A DNA stretch of 64,000 nt from Nitrospina sp. (lineage in GTDB: Bacteria; Nitrospinota; Nitrospinia; Nitrospinales; JACRGP01), in NCBI GenBank assembly GCA_024648695.1, contig JACAVV010000006.1, forward strand, positions 124,001-188,000, written 5' to 3'. This document shows, in pieces, positions 1-10,279 of this stretch. A program made the translations under genes and the position numbers. Under the pieces are notes generated by a model. That model searched no databases. It was not told the origin of the DNA and saw only the letters and a list, made by a program, of their open reading frames with translations. Each line of letters starts with the position of its first letter. The first letter of the stretch is position 1.

Positions 1-1
1 T

Positions 2-3000
2 GAAGAGGGTTATGAGGTGGTCCTGGTCAATAGCAACCCCGCCACCATCATGACCGATGCCGAATTTGCCACGCAAACCTATGTGGAACCGGTCACACCC
101 GAAATTGTGGAAATGATCATCGCCAAGGACAGGCCCGATGCCTTGCTTCCCACCATGGGTGGCCAAACAGGACTGAACACCGCCTTGGCCCTGGCGGAAT
201 CCGGTGTTTTGGATAAATATGGAGTCAAAATGATTGGGGCAGATGTGGCCGCGATCAAAAAGGCCGAGGACCGGAGTCAGTTTAAAGAGGCAATGATGGA
301 TATCGGCCTGCAAGTGCCTCCCAGTGGATACGCTCAAACTTTACAGCAAGCTCGGGATGTGGTCGAGGAAACCGGGTTCCCCGCAATCATCAGGCCCTCA
401 TTTACATTGGGTGGAATGGGTGGCAGTGTGGTGTACCATCCAGACGATTTTAATTCGCAGGTCTTATGGGGATTGAATGCCAGCCCTACGAATGAAATCT
501 TGATCGAAAAGTCGCTCCTGGGATGGAAGGAATACGAGTTGGAGGTGATGCGCGACAACAAGGATAATGTCGTGATCGTGTGTTCCATCGAAAACCTGGA
601 TCCGATGGGGATTCATACCGGCGACAGCATTACAGTCGCTCCCTCGCAAACGCTCACTGATAAGGAATATCAGATCATGCGCAATGCGGCCATCGATATC
701 ATCCGGGAAATCGGTGTGGAAACCGGGGGGTCGAATATTCAGTTTGCCATCAGTCCGGACAACGGAGAAATGTTCATCATCGAGATGAATCCCCGCGTTT
801 CGAGAAGCTCTGCCCTGGCATCAAAAGCTACCGGATTCCCCATCGCTAAAATTGCCGCCAAACTGGCCATTGGCTATACCCTGGACGAAATTCAAAACGA
901 CATCACTCAAGTGACTCCCGTTTCTTTCGAACCCACCATTGATTATTGCGTCGTAAAAATCCCTCGCTTCACGTTTGAAAAATTTTTCAATACCCCTCCA
1001 CTGTTGAGCACCCAAATGAAATCCGTGGGCGAGGCCATGGCCATCGGACGCACCTTTAAGGAAGCGGTTCATAAGGCAGTACGTTCGCTGGAAATTGGGT
1101 CTTTTGGATTTGAGGACAAGCTGAAACCAGATAATGGTACCGGTGCGAATCTTTCGGATCAGCAGGTAGACAACCTGAGCGAAACCCTGAAGAAACCCTT
1201 ATCGGACCGGCTATGGACGGTGGTTTCATCTTTGCGCAGGGGGTTTACCATCGATACCGTTTATGAATTAACGGGAATTGATCGCTGGTTCCTTCAAAAT
1301 TTTAAGGAAATCATCGACCTTGAAAAGGAAATTCAAGGCGTTCCCGATTTAAATGCCCTGGCCAATGATCTATTGTTAAAAGCGAAAAGGTTCGGGTTTT
1401 CGGATGTAGTTTTATCCAAACTTTTGCACACGACAGAAAAGGAAGTGACCCAAAAACGCAAACTGGCCGGAATCAGGCCTGTGTTCAAACGGGTTGATAC
1501 CTGTGGCGCGGAATTTGAAGCGCACACGCCCTACTTGTACTCGACCTACGAAGAAGAATGCGAAGCAGAACCCACTTCCAAAGACAAGATAGTGATTCTG
1601 GGAGGAGGCCCCAATCGCATCGGCCAGGGAATTGAGTTTGATTACTGCTGTGTTCATGCTTCCTTCGCCTTGAAGGAAGATGGGTTTGAAACCATCATGG
1701 TCAATTGCAATCCGGAAACTGTAAGCACCGATTACGACACCTCCGACCGACTGTACTTTGAACCCCTGACCTTTGAAGATGTCATGCACATCATCGAAGT
1801 GGAAAAACCCAAAGGAGTGATCGTACAGTTTGGCGGACAAACGCCACTGCGTCTGGCGCTGGCACTGGAAGAAGCGGGAGTGCCCATTATCGGAACCAGT
1901 CCTGAGAACATCGACCGCGCTGAAGACCGCAAGCGGTTTCGGGAAGTCCTCGAAAAACTCGAATTGAAACAACCCCTCAATAAAACCGCTACCTCAACCG
2001 AAGAAGCGGTCGTCATCGCAGAGGACATAGGCTATCCCGTGCTGGTACGCCCCTCCTATGTGCTGGGTGGCAGGGCCATGCAGATCGTGTACAACCGTGG
2101 GGAGCTGGAACACTACATGACCCATGCCGTCGATGCATCACCAGAACACCCGATTCTTGTTGACCAGTTTTTAAAAGATGCCACCGAAGTGGATGTCGAT
2201 GCCCTTTCCGATGGCGAGACGGTAATGATTGGCGGTATCATGGAACACATTGAGGAAGCCGGGATCCATTCCGGCGACAGCGCTTGTTCCCTGCCACCCT
2301 ATTCCATTGCAAAATCGGTTATCCAAGATATCAAACATCAAACCAAACTATTGGCAAAAGAGTTGAATGTGGTGGGATTGATCAACGTTCAATTCGCCAT
2401 CAAGGATCGAGACGTTTATATACTGGAAGTCAATCCGCGCGCATCACGGACGATTCCCTTTATCAGTAAAACCATTGGAGTCCCTTTGGCCAAACTTGCC
2501 GCCAGGGTCATGGCCGGAAAGAAATTAAGCGAACTGGGATTCAGTGAAGAAATCACCTATTCCCATGTGGCGGTTAAAGAATCCGTTTTCCCCTTCATCA
2601 AATTTTCTGAAGTGGATGTGTTGTTGGGACCTGAAATGAAATCGACTGGTGAAGTGATGGGGATCGATCGTTCTTTCGGACGCGCATTTGCCAAGTCCCT
2701 GATTGCCACCGGGGTGACCATGCCGCTCGAAGGCACCATCTTCATCAGCGTAAAAGATGCAGATAAAGTTTATATGGAAAAAATCGCCAAAGAAGTTCAC
2801 GAAATGGGTTTTGAAATCCTGGCAACCTCCGGAACCGCAAAGTACCTGTCACAAGCGGGATTCACCGTAAGAACCGTCAACAAGGTGAAAGAAGGTTCTC
2901 CTCATGTAGTTGAAGAAATTGAGGACGGAAAAGTAAATTACGTGATCAACACTACCTTTGGGGAGCAAGCCATCAAGGACTCCTTCTCCTTGCGCAGAGC

Positions 3001-3127
3001 CTGCCTCACGCACAACCTCCCCTACTTCACGACAATCCCAGGAGCCTTCGCCCTGGTAGACGCGTTGAAATCCCTCAAAGAAAGCCAGCTGTCCGTAAAC
3101 TCCTTGCAAGATTACGCCCGAACCTAA
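2..3127 (+). CDS. carB: Carbamoyl-phosphate synthase large subunit, 5' end cut by window
   Basis: Makes carbamoyl phosphate from bicarbonate, two ATP and ammonia supplied by the small subunit (CarA), for arginine and pyrimidine synthesis in the cytoplasm. The frame is open to the first base of the window, so the GTG at 17 is internal; roughly 30-35 N-terminal residues are missing compared with the ~1070-residue family. Two homologous ATP-grasp halves are visible: the first carries [11 protein letters not shown] and the carboxyphosphate-site run [19 protein letters not shown], the second carries [15 protein letters not shown] and [11 protein letters not shown]. The C-terminal ~140 residues form the MGS-like regulatory domain ([10 protein letters not shown]...). 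No frameshift. It converges on the DUF4112 gene. carA is not in the window. Confidence 0.97.
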   Translation, partial: EEGYEVVLVNSNPATIMTDAEFATQTYVEPVTPEIVEMIIAKDRPDALLPTMGGQTGLNTALALAESGVLDKYGVKMIGADVAAIKKAEDRSQFKEAMMDIGLQVPPSGYAQTLQQARDVVEETGFPAIIRPSFTLGGMGGSVVYHPDDFNSQVLWGLNASPTNEILIEKSLLGWKEYELEVMRDNKDNVVIVCSIENLDPMGIHTGDSITVAPSQTLTDKEYQIMRNAAIDIIREIGVETGGSNIQFAISPDNGEMFIIEMNPRVSRSSALASKATGFPIAKIAAKLAIGYTLDEIQNDITQVTPVSFEPTIDYCVVKIPRFTFEKFFNTPPLLSTQMKSVGEAMAIGRTFKEAVHKAVRSLEIGSFGFEDKLKPDNGTGANLSDQQVDNLSETLKKPLSDRLWTVVSSLRRGFTIDTVYELTGIDRWFLQNFKEIIDLEKEIQGVPDLNALANDLLLKAKRFGFSDVVLSKLLHTTEKEVTQKRKLAGIRPVFKRVDTCGAEFEAHTPYLYSTYEEECEAEPTSKDKIVILGGGPNRIGQGIEFDYCCVHASFALKEDGFETIMVNCNPETVSTDYDTSDRLYFEPLTFEDVMHIIEVEKPKGVIVQFGGQTPLRLALALEEAGVPIIGTSPENIDRAEDRKRFREVLEKLELKQPLNKTATSTEEAVVIAEDIGYPVLVRPSYVLGGRAMQIVYNRGELEHYMTHAVDASPEHPILVDQFLKDATEVDVDALSDGETVMIGGIMEHIEEAGIHSGDSACSLPPYSIAKSVIQDIKHQTKLLAKELNVVGLINVQFAIKDRDVYILEVNPRASRTIPFISKTIGVPLAKLAARVMAGKKLSELGFSEEITYSHVAVKESVFPFIKFSEVDVLLGPEMKSTGEVMGIDRSFGRAFAKSLIATGVTMPLEGTIFISVKDADKVYMEKIAKEVHEMGFEILATSGTAKYLSQAGFTVRTVNKVKEGSPHVVEEIEDGKVNYVINTTFGEQAIKDSFSLRRACLTHNLPYFTTIPGAFALVDALKSLKESQLSVNSLQDYART

Positions 3128-3181
3128 AAACCACAGAGGGCATCTAAGGTTGAATACCTACCCAATCCGTCTCCATACATT

Positions 3182-3649
3182 CTAAACGGATGTCCAAAGC
3201 AAACGCACCAACAGAAACCCGAGCATCCCAATAAAGACAACGGAGCCAAGCACAAGTAAAACCAGAAACCCTACAAATAAGCGACTTTGGACCTCTGTTT
3301 TTTGAGGTTGCTCCAGAAAATCATTCAACAATTTGACATTTCGAACATTTGCTTTCCAAAGAAAATCTGTAAAATCTCCCAATATTGGAACGATTCCCAA
3401 AAGAGCATCCACACCAATATTAAACGCCATTTTTAAAAGTACCGATTTGGAAGCCCCCATTTTCGCCGCCTCAGCTAAAATGTAACTTGATATGATCGCA
3501 CCTGCAGTATCCCCAATACCAGGAATCAAACCTATCAATCCATCAAGACCAAAGCGCACCTCGGTTCCAGGAATAGGGATGGAACGGTCCATCAACCAAA
3601 CCAATCTGTCCAGTTTTTTAACCGAATCTTTTTTGGAGGAGACACTCAT
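3182..3649 (-). CDS. DUF4112 membrane protein
   Basis: 155 residues. The pattern LDGLIGLIPGIGD (about 34-47) followed by a second related half, GVDALLGIVPILGDFTDF (about 80-97), is the DUF4112 signature. A hydrophobic C-terminal segment (about 124-152) should be a transmembrane helix; the two glycine/proline-rich segments are probably membrane-associated. Function is unknown for the family. Convergent with carB, and followed upstream on the same strand by a tiny YqaE-like proteolipid gene, so the two may be co-expressed membrane-stress genes (inference). Confidence 0.85.
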   Translation of the reverse strand: MSVSSKKDSVKKLDRLVWLMDRSIPIPGTEVRFGLDGLIGLIPGIGDTAGAIISSYILAEAAKMGASKSVLLKMAFNIGVDALLGIVPILGDFTDFLWKANVRNVKLLNDFLEQPQKTEVQSRLFVGFLVLLVLGSVVFIGMLGFLLVRLLWTSV

Positions 3650-3708
3650 ACCAAAACTCCTGGATTAAAACTTTATAACTTCGATTTTTGAGGAGATTGA
3701 GTGACTTT

Positions 3709-3870
3709 TTATTTAACTTTGGCAATTATCCAGACCGCATGCACGATGCCTGGAATATAACCAAATATGGTGAGCAGAATATTGATCCAAAAATGTTTTC
3801 CAATTCCCACCTGTAGAAAAACTCCCAAAGGGGGTAAGAGTATTGATAACAAAATACGAACTAGATCCAT
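3709..3870 (-). CDS. YqaE/Pmp3 family small membrane proteolipid
   Basis: A 53-residue gene. Translation begins MDLVRILLSILLPPLGVF and continues with VGIGKHFWINILLTIFGYI and PGIVHAVWIIAKVK. The LPPLGVF...NILLT.FGY.PG..HA.WI pattern is the UPF0057/Pmp3 (YqaE) signature. Two transmembrane helices fill almost the entire protein. An AGGAGA Shine-Dalgarno lies 7-8 bases before the ATG at 3870. Homologues in yeast and plants influence membrane potential and salt tolerance; the bacterial role is poorly known. Lies 59 bases upstream of the DUF4112 gene on the same strand. Confidence 0.9.
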   Translation of the reverse strand: MDLVRILLSILLPPLGVFLQVGIGKHFWINILLTIFGYIPGIVHAVWIIAKVK

Positions 3871-4104
3871 AATTTATTCTCCTATGTTGGCCCCGTGATC
3901 GTGGTAGTGAGATAATCCCTGACTTTTTTATTAAGAAACTTTAGAGTCGTAAGAGCTTCAACAACAGCATTGATTCTATCAAATTAATCTTTGGGTTCAA
4001 TCCCATATGGGTACAAAATGTTTTTTAGGATTATTGAGCCAGTAGCGGAAGTCGATTTCTACCATTGCGGTGCTTTTTTACATAAATCAAACTCCTTGAT
4101 CTAT
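3871..4104. other. Intergenic region, no gene seen
   Basis: About 230 bases between the YqaE-like start and the end of the FlgT-C-like gene. It must hold the promoter for the YqaE-like gene, but no convincing -35/-10 pair was found. A perfect 10-base palindrome cccatatggg lies at 4002-4011. No ORF with a ribosome site was found. Confidence 0.4.
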
Positions 4105-4137
4105 TTCAAAAAGAATACCTATTTAAGGTAAGGTATT
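4105..4137 (-). terminator. Intrinsic terminator of the FlgT-C-like gene
   Basis: On the minus strand AATACCT (4137-4131) pairs with AGGTATT (4120-4114) across a 10-base loop and is followed directly by CTTTTT. The hairpin overlaps the last codons and stop of the gene ending at 4123. AT-rich stem, so moderate strength. Confidence 0.5.
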
Positions 4138-5139
4138 GATGCCATAAGAGATCCACCAAGGGCTTACCTGATCCGATACGGTAGGTTTACCTTTGGAATT
4201 ATTCATTTCCCTGATTGAAATCTTTGGAAACAAGCGGACCAAGTGTCCTGGCTTGATGTCCGATCCGGCCTGAATTACTGCGGTGGATAAATTGCTTCCT
4301 ACCTGTTTTACTTTCAGCACGCCTTCTTTGATGATATGGTCTCCCAAGTTACTTTGGGTCAGTGGATCCATAAATGGCGAGGTGACGGAATATACCTGAA
4401 AACGGTCGAGCATTTCAACCCCATCGTTGGAGCCGGCGTTGATCATGGCTGTCCTGTTTTCCTGATCGACCGAAATGACATGCGCTTCGAAGGGTGTGCT
4501 TCGGGTCGATTTTTTAATGAAGGCAATAGCCGATTGCGCGATGTTTTCGAGTGAATGTTCAATATAAAACGGATTTTCTTCACTGTCCATTGATTCAAAA
4601 TCGGTCCAGAATCGCTTGTTGGCAAAAGGGCGATCCGAACCCGGATGAACGAGTTTCAAATTCAGGGCAATATCACGAGGATGTTCTTTATCCATCAGCG
4701 GATTGGCGTCCAATACGGAAGCGGGTTTTTCCATTTTCAGGAATTCGATATCTCCACCGATGATCACCTGTGATGCGTGCCTTAATCCAGGTTTCATCTT
4801 CGATTGAGAAACCTCCTTTTTCATTCCATCCGAGGCTTCAGGTGTCTTTGCCTGGTTTCTCACCTTTTTCATGCCGTTGGAAACTTTCTCTTTTCTCATG
4901 GCGTGACTTTTTGGAATGGCATCAATCAATCGAAATCGAGGGTCCCGCTCCAACTCTTCCCGTATTTTACTTTGGATTAAGTGAGTTTGAATAAAGGTAC
5001 CTTTTGTTCCCTTGGGTGAAGATAAAGGTTCCAAAGTGACCCGAATGCTCAAGTTTTTATAAGCAAAAACCGGGGCACTTAAAAGTGTCACCATTGCAAA
5101 AATAAAGGCCAGACTGATTACAGACTTTATGCTATTCAT
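4123..5139 (-). CDS. Secreted protein with FlgT C-terminal-like domain
   Basis: 338 residues with a clear signal peptide (about 1-26, cleavage near VFA-YK). The middle part (about 85-125) is lysine-rich and contains two similar short segments around the word GMKK. The C-terminal ~110 residues include HVISVDQENRTAMINAGSND followed by a D-RFQVYS strand, a pattern seen in the C-terminal domain of flagellar assembly protein FlgT and related periplasmic proteins (family knowledge). It is not next to the flagellar genes here (those start near 10 kb), so a flagellar role is only possible. Divergent from the SUMF1-like gene, with about 119 bases between them. Confidence 0.6.
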   Translation of the reverse strand: MNSIKSVISLAFIFAMVTLLSAPVFAYKNLSIRVTLEPLSSPKGTKGTFIQTHLIQSKIREELERDPRFRLIDAIPKSHAMRKEKVSNGMKKVRNQAKTPEASDGMKKEVSQSKMKPGLRHASQVIIGGDIEFLKMEKPASVLDANPLMDKEHPRDIALNLKLVHPGSDRPFANKRFWTDFESMDSEENPFYIEHSLENIAQSAIAFIKKSTRSTPFEAHVISVDQENRTAMINAGSNDGVEMLDRFQVYSVTSPFMDPLTQSNLGDHIIKEGVLKVKQVGSNLSTAVIQAGSDIKPGHLVRLFPKISIREMNNSKGKPTVSDQVSPWWISYGINTLP

Positions 5140-5258
5140 AATGTAAAATTACTGTGGATTTGATTTTTTGTGAATATAATTTATTATGTGCGCTGGTAAA
5201 ATTCAGCAATCATTTTTTATACATTGTAACCCCGAATACGGATTTATTTACAAAGACC

Positions 5259-6014
5259 ATGAAAACATTCTATTTTCTTACCCTCAATTTAATTCTTATC
5301 GGTTTATTTCCTGTTTTGGTTAATGCTAAAACCGCGCCGGATAACATGGTGTTCATTAAAGGTGGATGCTATATGATGGGAACGGATGAGAAGCATGAAT
5401 ATGAAGAAGGACGGGATAACTCCCGCGAACAACCGGCGCACAAGGTTTGCCTTGATGATTTCTTTTTGGATAAATACGAAATCACCCAAAAGCAATTTAT
5501 GTCGGCAATGGGCACTCATGCTTCAATCATGCTTGGCGACGATTTTCCTGTAGATCACATGACGTTTGAGCAGGCTGTGAATTACTGCAAAAAACGAGGT
5601 GCGCGCCTTCCAACAGAAGCGGAATGGGAGTATGCCGCCCGCGCGGGAAGTCAGACCCTTTTTCCGTGGGGCGATGAAATGAACGGCGATTATGTTTGGT
5701 ATGTGACCAATTCAGTCAGAAAACCGCATCCTGTGGGCTCTCGCAAACCCAATGCCTGGGGATTGCACGATATGATGGGAAGCGTTTGGGAATGGGTGTC
5801 TGACTGGTATTCGGAATCGTATTTCGCCGAATCGCCTGAGAAAAATCCGCAAGGACCCCAAACCCGACGCATGTGGCGGGTCATTCGCGGCTTGTCCTGG
5901 GTGGATGAGGAAGAATTGTTTCGTGTAACACGTCGTCAATACGGCATGGCGGATCCCACGGAGCATTACTTGGTAGGTGCACGGTGCGCTAAATCTGCAG
6001 GTGAGGCTGAATAG
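5259..6014 (+). CDS. Secreted SUMF1/FGE-sulfatase domain protein
   Basis: Start taken at ATG 5259, which gives a signal peptide (MKTFYFLTLNLILIGLFPVL...); an upstream TTG would add 35 residues and bury it. The mature 230 residues show the SUMF1 fold: MVFIKGGCYMMGTDE, CLDDFFLDKYEITQKQF, RLPTEAEWEYAARAG, FPWGDE, WGLHDMMGSVWEWVSDWY, VIRGLSW and VGARCA. Most family members of this type are not formylglycine-generating enzymes but ligand-binding or pathway-specific domains; the paired active-site cysteines of true FGE are not apparent. Likely periplasmic. Followed 5 bases later by nth, so the two are probably co-transcribed. Confidence 0.85.
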   Translation: MKTFYFLTLNLILIGLFPVLVNAKTAPDNMVFIKGGCYMMGTDEKHEYEEGRDNSREQPAHKVCLDDFFLDKYEITQKQFMSAMGTHASIMLGDDFPVDHMTFEQAVNYCKKRGARLPTEAEWEYAARAGSQTLFPWGDEMNGDYVWYVTNSVRKPHPVGSRKPNAWGLHDMMGSVWEWVSDWYSESYFAESPEKNPQGPQTRRMWRVIRGLSWVDEEELFRVTRRQYGMADPTEHYLVGARCAKSAGEAE

Positions 6015-6019
6015 TTTTC

Positions 6020-6679
6020 ATGTCCTCCTCCACTCTGCTGGATTTAAAAACAATCCAAAGCCTGTATAAAAAACTGGATAAAAGCATTCCTGATGCGAAA
6101 TCGGAGTTGATCTACCGAAACCATTTCGAACTTTTAATCTCCGTGATCTTAAGTGCACAGGCTACCGATAAAACCGTTAATTCGGTAACTGTGGGACTGT
6201 TTAAAAAATACCCGGATCCACAAAGCCTTCTCCAATTGGGACAATCAAAACTCAGCCAGGAAATCAAGAGCATTGGACTCGCCCCGACAAAAGCGAAGAA
6301 TATTATTGCCACCTGTAAAATTCTGATTGAAGATCACTTGGCTCAAGTCCCATCCACACGCGAGGAACTCGAACGTTTGCCGGGGGTCGGGCGCAAAACG
6401 GCTAATGTGGTTTTAAATGAAGCATTCGACAAACCCACGATTGCAGTGGACACACACGTTTACCGGGTCGCCAACCGTACCGGTCTGGCCCCTGGAAAAA
6501 CAGTGGTAAAAACTGAAGAAAACCTGTTAGAAGTTACGCCCAGGCGTTGGCTGAAACAGGCGCATCGATTGCTCATTTTGCACGGGCGTTACGTATGCAA
6601 GGCAAAAAACTTTCAATGCGGCCCCTGCGCCATTGAAAAAGAATGTCAATTTGAGGATAAACATTTTGAAAATCAATGA
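6020..6679 (+). CDS. nth: Endonuclease III
   Basis: Base-excision repair DNA glycosylase/AP lyase that removes oxidised pyrimidines. 219 residues, typical length. The helix-hairpin-helix LPGVGRKTANVV (120-131) holds the catalytic lysine K126, and VDTHV holds the catalytic aspartate D144. The C-terminus has the exact iron-sulfur motif C-X6-C-X2-C-X5-C (C193, C200, C203, C209). The stop overlaps the start of the next gene, which suggests translational coupling. Confidence 0.97.
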   Translation: MSSSTLLDLKTIQSLYKKLDKSIPDAKSELIYRNHFELLISVILSAQATDKTVNSVTVGLFKKYPDPQSLLQLGQSKLSQEIKSIGLAPTKAKNIIATCKILIEDHLAQVPSTREELERLPGVGRKTANVVLNEAFDKPTIAVDTHVYRVANRTGLAPGKTVVKTEENLLEVTPRRWLKQAHRLLILHGRYVCKAKNFQCGPCAIEKECQFEDKHFENQ

Positions 6680-7412
6680 TTATTCAATAGTACTCAAACG
6701 GGTCCGTGACGCCGTACCCCACTCATCAATCAGCCAATTAGGAAAGGTCGAAGGCAACGGAAAGGTATACACTTTCCCAAAAATCGTATTGGGAAACGAA
6801 CAGGGGAAAAAGGTTCTTATCACAGGAGGAATTCACGGGGATGAACCTGCCGGCGTGGAATCGGTGTGCGCTTTTCTGGAAGGAAACCATTTCACACCTT
6901 TTTTAAAAGACTGGCACTTTACAATCGTACCCTGTCTAAATCCCGGCGGTTACGAATTGGGAACCCGGGAGAATCACCTGCAGAAAGATTTAAACCGCGA
7001 GTTCAAATTAAAGGACCCATCGACCGAAGTTATTTTAGCGCAATCCCTCTATAATGGGATTTCATATGATCTGTCACTGGAACTCCATGAAGATGTGGAC
7101 AGTACCGGGTACTACCTGTTCCAAAAGGACCGCATCCCACGAGATACGCTTCTGGGAAAAATAATTATCGATCAAGTCGAACCTATCATGGAAATCAATC
7201 GAAGCGAGGAGATAGAAGATATTCCCGCTGAAGAAGGAATCATCAGTCGCTTGAAAGAACCCGATGAAATGGACTGGTGGCCGATGGCCGTTTTTTCTTA
7301 CTGGAAAGAGACGAAAAGTTGTTTTACTTTGGAAACGGGTACCTGCTTCGACATGAAAACCAGGGTCGAGGCTCACCTGATTGCGCTTATTACAGCTCTT
7401 AAAGAATTTTAA
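6666..7412 (+). CDS. M14-family zinc hydrolase (carboxypeptidase/deacylase-like)
   Basis: About 248 residues. TTG at 6666 is preferred because GAGG sits 9 bases upstream and the start overlaps the nth stop; TTG 6633 and 6651 are alternatives. Zinc-binding signature GGIHGDEPAG (H-x-x-E), then NPGGYELGTREN and DLNREF, which match M14 peptidases such as murein peptide amidase and the aspartoacylase/succinylglutamate desuccinylase branch; SLELHED supplies the third zinc histidine. FTLETGT supplies a probable catalytic glutamate. No signal peptide, so cytoplasmic. Substrate cannot be fixed from sequence. Confidence 0.8.
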   Translation: MKINDYSIVLKRVRDAVPHSSISQLGKVEGNGKVYTFPKIVLGNEQGKKVLITGGIHGDEPAGVESVCAFLEGNHFTPFLKDWHFTIVPCLNPGGYELGTRENHLQKDLNREFKLKDPSTEVILAQSLYNGISYDLSLELHEDVDSTGYYLFQKDRIPRDTLLGKIIIDQVEPIMEINRSEEIEDIPAEEGIISRLKEPDEMDWWPMAVFSYWKETKSCFTLETGTCFDMKTRVEAHLIALITALKEF

Positions 7413-7453
7413 AAATTTTAACCCAAGTTAGGGAACTCTGGAGGAGTTAACCC

Positions 7454-9694
7454 TTAAGCCGCTTCGGTCTTGATGGGGGTGACCATTGGGATGATGATGG
7501 AATCGTTTGGCTTTAATTCATTGATATCTTTTCCGGGATTATAATTGCCCAGCAACCAAAAGGGAATAAAATACATTTCGTTGCAGATTTCCCAAACTGT
7601 CTCGCCTTTACGCACGTTTTTGACAATCACCTTTTGGACCCTGTAATTGCTGAAAAAATCCTCCTGAATGGCTCGGTGATATTCTTGCCTTCTTTCTTCA
7701 AATACTGCCGGGGTTCTGCGTCTGAAGGGGACTTTTATTTTTTGATTGACGTGTAAGGTAGCTTTTCTGCTTAAATTATTGAAACGCCGCAGTTCCAGAA
7801 TACTCAGTCCTGCCCAGTCAGCAAAATGACTCAGGGTTTCATCGAAATCTACGGTGATAATACCCACAGGACTCCTCGTCTTTTCGGAGGAGACAAAGGA
7901 AACGGGTAGAAAGGCCGGCCGGTTTTTATTCAGTTTTCTGGGTGGAGTCCCATTAATGTCGGCGATCTTGATTTTTACATCAGAAAAATCGACTTCGGGG
8001 GCTTTTTTTTGATTACCTTTTTCGACTTTAATATCGAAATTTTTAATCGCAGTATTTCTCTTTACCGGAGCCACCTTTTTACTCGCCTCAACAGCCTGGG
8101 ACACAATAACAGACTTGGGTATCTTTAGTACCTGACCTGGAAAAAGAGAATCCGGATCACGCAGGTTATTAATTCGAGTTAACATCATTGGAGAGGTATT
8201 GAACCTTTTCGCAACTCTGGACAGCGAATCATATTTTCTGACCTTGTAGGAAACCGTTTCCTTCGGCGTTTGAGGCTTTTTAGTGACCGTACGTTTAACC
8301 TTATTTGAAGCCTTTGCCACACGTATGGATTTGGAAGAATTATAGGGATCTGGCAAGCGCAAGACCTGACCTTTATAGATGCGATTGCTTCGTCCAATAT
8401 TGTTCAACCGCTTCAGCTTCCAGACGCTGGTTCTGAATCGAGACGCAATTTTAGATAAATTATCACCACGCCGTACGGTGTACCATTTGGATCGAATTTG
8501 TCTACCGTGCTTGTGTTTTTTTGGTATTTGACGATAATATGCCGCTAGGTTTTTTACCTTATTTTCCGGGGCTTTAAAGATAAAACCCTTAGGTATTCGT
8601 TTGCTTCCAGACAACACCGGAGGCCGTAATGCCGGATTGTATTCTGCAATTTCATCAGGGGTCATTTTAAAATAATTATTGGCCGTCCTGACATCGATAT
8701 AATCCTTAAATTTAAAAGAAACCAATCGTTGCGGTGGCGCTTTTTTGAGTCCGGGAAAATATTTTTTATAATTGTGCGCAACCTCAAGCGCCGCCAGGAA
8801 TTCAGAATAGAAGTTTCTCGATGCAAAACCAAAGGTTCTGTTTTTATAACTTTTAACAATTTTACCGAGGTCACTGCCATGACGCCTTTTGGCACGCTTC
8901 ATTCCCTCAAGGCCATGATTGTAGGCGGTAACCGCCAAAGGCCAACTTCTCAGGGTTTCATAATTGAGTTTCAGCAGTTTTGCCGCCGCATAAGTTGCTA
9001 AAATAGGATCTCTGCGTTCATCCACTTCATAACCCACTTTCATGAACAGCCGACCAGTACCTCGGGTGAATTGCCAGATACCTGCCGCACCTGCACTGGA
9101 ATAAGCTCCAATTTGAAAAGAGGATTCTACATGGGGAAGAACCGTTAAGGCCTGAGGCAAACCAAATTCCTCGAAAATCTGGTTGATTCGCGCTTCATAC
9201 ATTCCTGAACGGATCAACCCATCGCGAAACCTGTCCTTTTGACCCTTTTGCGCCCTAAGGTTTCTTGAAGCCCTGTAGTAGGACCCTTTCGCTATTTTTT
9301 TGACTCGCTTTTCAAACTGGGTCAAACGGGAATTCTTTTGCTTTCTTGAAAGGTTACGAAGTGCTTTTTTATATTTTGCAATAACTGCATTGATCCTTCT
9401 TTGATTCCGGCGCCGACTGGCGTTTGGATCAAGATCCACCACTTCATATACAACACTTAAATCTCTGGCATCGTGAATCACCGATTGCCTGGTGGTGTAT
9501 TTGCTATATATATCTTTCCAGAATTTAACGTTCGGTTCGAGTCCCCGTGGGATTTTGAAGGAATAATCCTTCATGGGGTTTCGATGAGGATTGGTTTTTG
9601 CGTATGCTGGGAAGCAAAGAACCGCGATCAGCAGATAAATCCAGAAAACCCTGTTAATTTGCCGGATAATAACCAAAAGCAACCGCCCTATCAC
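7454..9694 (-). CDS. mltD: Membrane-bound lytic murein transglycosylase D-like, four LysM domains
   Basis: 746 residues, longer than E. coli MltD. The GTG start gives an N-terminal hydrophobic export signal ending near AYA. A very basic stretch (about 70-160) precedes the lytic transglycosylase domain: GLPQALTVLPHVESSF with the catalytic glutamate, SSAGAAGIWQFTRGTG, and LAVTAYNHG. Four LysM-like modules follow, the first two canonical (YTVRRGDNLSKIASRF, YKVRKYDSLSRVAKRF), the third divergent (ITVDFDETLSHFADWAG) and the fourth at the C-terminus (VRKGETVWEICNEMY). Cleaves peptidoglycan glycan strands in the periplasm. Convergent with the M14-like gene. The GTG start lacks a strong Shine-Dalgarno, so a nearby start is possible. 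Confidence 0.92.
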   Translation of the reverse strand: MIGRLLLVIIRQINRVFWIYLLIAVLCFPAYAKTNPHRNPMKDYSFKIPRGLEPNVKFWKDIYSKYTTRQSVIHDARDLSVVYEVVDLDPNASRRRNQRRINAVIAKYKKALRNLSRKQKNSRLTQFEKRVKKIAKGSYYRASRNLRAQKGQKDRFRDGLIRSGMYEARINQIFEEFGLPQALTVLPHVESSFQIGAYSSAGAAGIWQFTRGTGRLFMKVGYEVDERRDPILATYAAAKLLKLNYETLRSWPLAVTAYNHGLEGMKRAKRRHGSDLGKIVKSYKNRTFGFASRNFYSEFLAALEVAHNYKKYFPGLKKAPPQRLVSFKFKDYIDVRTANNYFKMTPDEIAEYNPALRPPVLSGSKRIPKGFIFKAPENKVKNLAAYYRQIPKKHKHGRQIRSKWYTVRRGDNLSKIASRFRTSVWKLKRLNNIGRSNRIYKGQVLRLPDPYNSSKSIRVAKASNKVKRTVTKKPQTPKETVSYKVRKYDSLSRVAKRFNTSPMMLTRINNLRDPDSLFPGQVLKIPKSVIVSQAVEASKKVAPVKRNTAIKNFDIKVEKGNQKKAPEVDFSDVKIKIADINGTPPRKLNKNRPAFLPVSFVSSEKTRSPVGIITVDFDETLSHFADWAGLSILELRRFNNLSRKATLHVNQKIKVPFRRRTPAVFEERRQEYHRAIQEDFFSNYRVQKVIVKNVRKGETVWEICNEMYFIPFWLLGNYNPGKDINELKPNDSIIIPMVTPIKTEAA

Positions 9695-9976
9695 AATAAT
9701 TTATCGAGATGACAACACCTACGGTGTTAAAAAAACAAAAACAACATGAAATCATTTGCTTTTGGAGCAAACCAAAACTGTAAAACCATTAATTTTATCA
9801 ATAGTTTGTATCGTCAAGGATATCAAAGCAGGACTCCACGCGTCAAGTTAAAAACCCCGGCTATTATCAGTTTTTATGTTAAAGGTTTTATTAAATTTAT
9901 CAAATTTATATAAATTAATACAAATTTAGAATTTAATTTTTTCCTTAACTTTCTATTATAAGGAAAGGCTCCGGAA
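9695..9976. other. AT-rich intergenic region
   Basis: About 280 bases between the mltD start and the end of the FlhB-like gene, both minus strand. Bases 9880-9960 are almost pure A/T (runs such as aaatttataaatt). It should hold the mltD promoter. No ORF, RNA or clear terminator was recognised. Confidence 0.4.
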
Positions 9977-10279
9977 TTAGCCATCAGGCTCCTGGGTTTT
10001 ATATTGATCATTCAATTTATAGACGAACGCTAAAAGCTCGGCAACCACCTGGTACACTGAGGATGGAATTTCCTGATTGATATCGACTCCCGACAAAACT
10101 TCTACAAGGTCCGGATCCTCTTTTATCGGCACCTTATGCTCTTGTGCCTTTGCTATGATTCGCTCAGCGATCAAGCCTTCACCTTTGGCGGTTACTTTAG
10201 GAGCCTTATCCTTGGGAGGAGAATACTTTATAGAAACCGCTGACTTTTTGTTTTTTCTCTTTTTAGTGGCGTCGGTCAT
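9977..10279 (-). CDS. Stand-alone FlhB C-terminal-like flagellar protein
   Basis: 100 residues. SIKYSPPKDKAPKVTAKGEG, then IAERIIAKAQEHKVPIKEDP and EIPSSVYQVVAELLAFVY follow the FlhB cytoplasmic domain (FlhB_C/FhlX type). The autocleavage NPTH motif is replaced, so it cannot self-cleave like FlhB. Such stand-alone proteins sit beside fliK in many flagellar loci and can substitute for or interact with FlhBC in export-switching (family knowledge). Its ATG overlaps the fliK-like stop by 4 bases, so the two are translationally coupled. Confidence 0.88.
   Translation of the reverse strand: MTDATKKRKNKKSAVSIKYSPPKDKAPKVTAKGEGLIAERIIAKAQEHKVPIKEDPDLVEVLSGVDINQEIPSSVYQVVAELLAFVYKLNDQYKTQEPDG

Noticed and set aside
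1412-1972. 186-aa minus-strand ORF inside carB
   Set aside because: Shadow frame; carB is intact here and the antisense protein has no recognisable domain.
4002-4011. Palindrome cccatatggg as a terminator or operator
   Set aside because: Only a 10-base perfect palindrome without T-tract or promoter nearby; too short to call.
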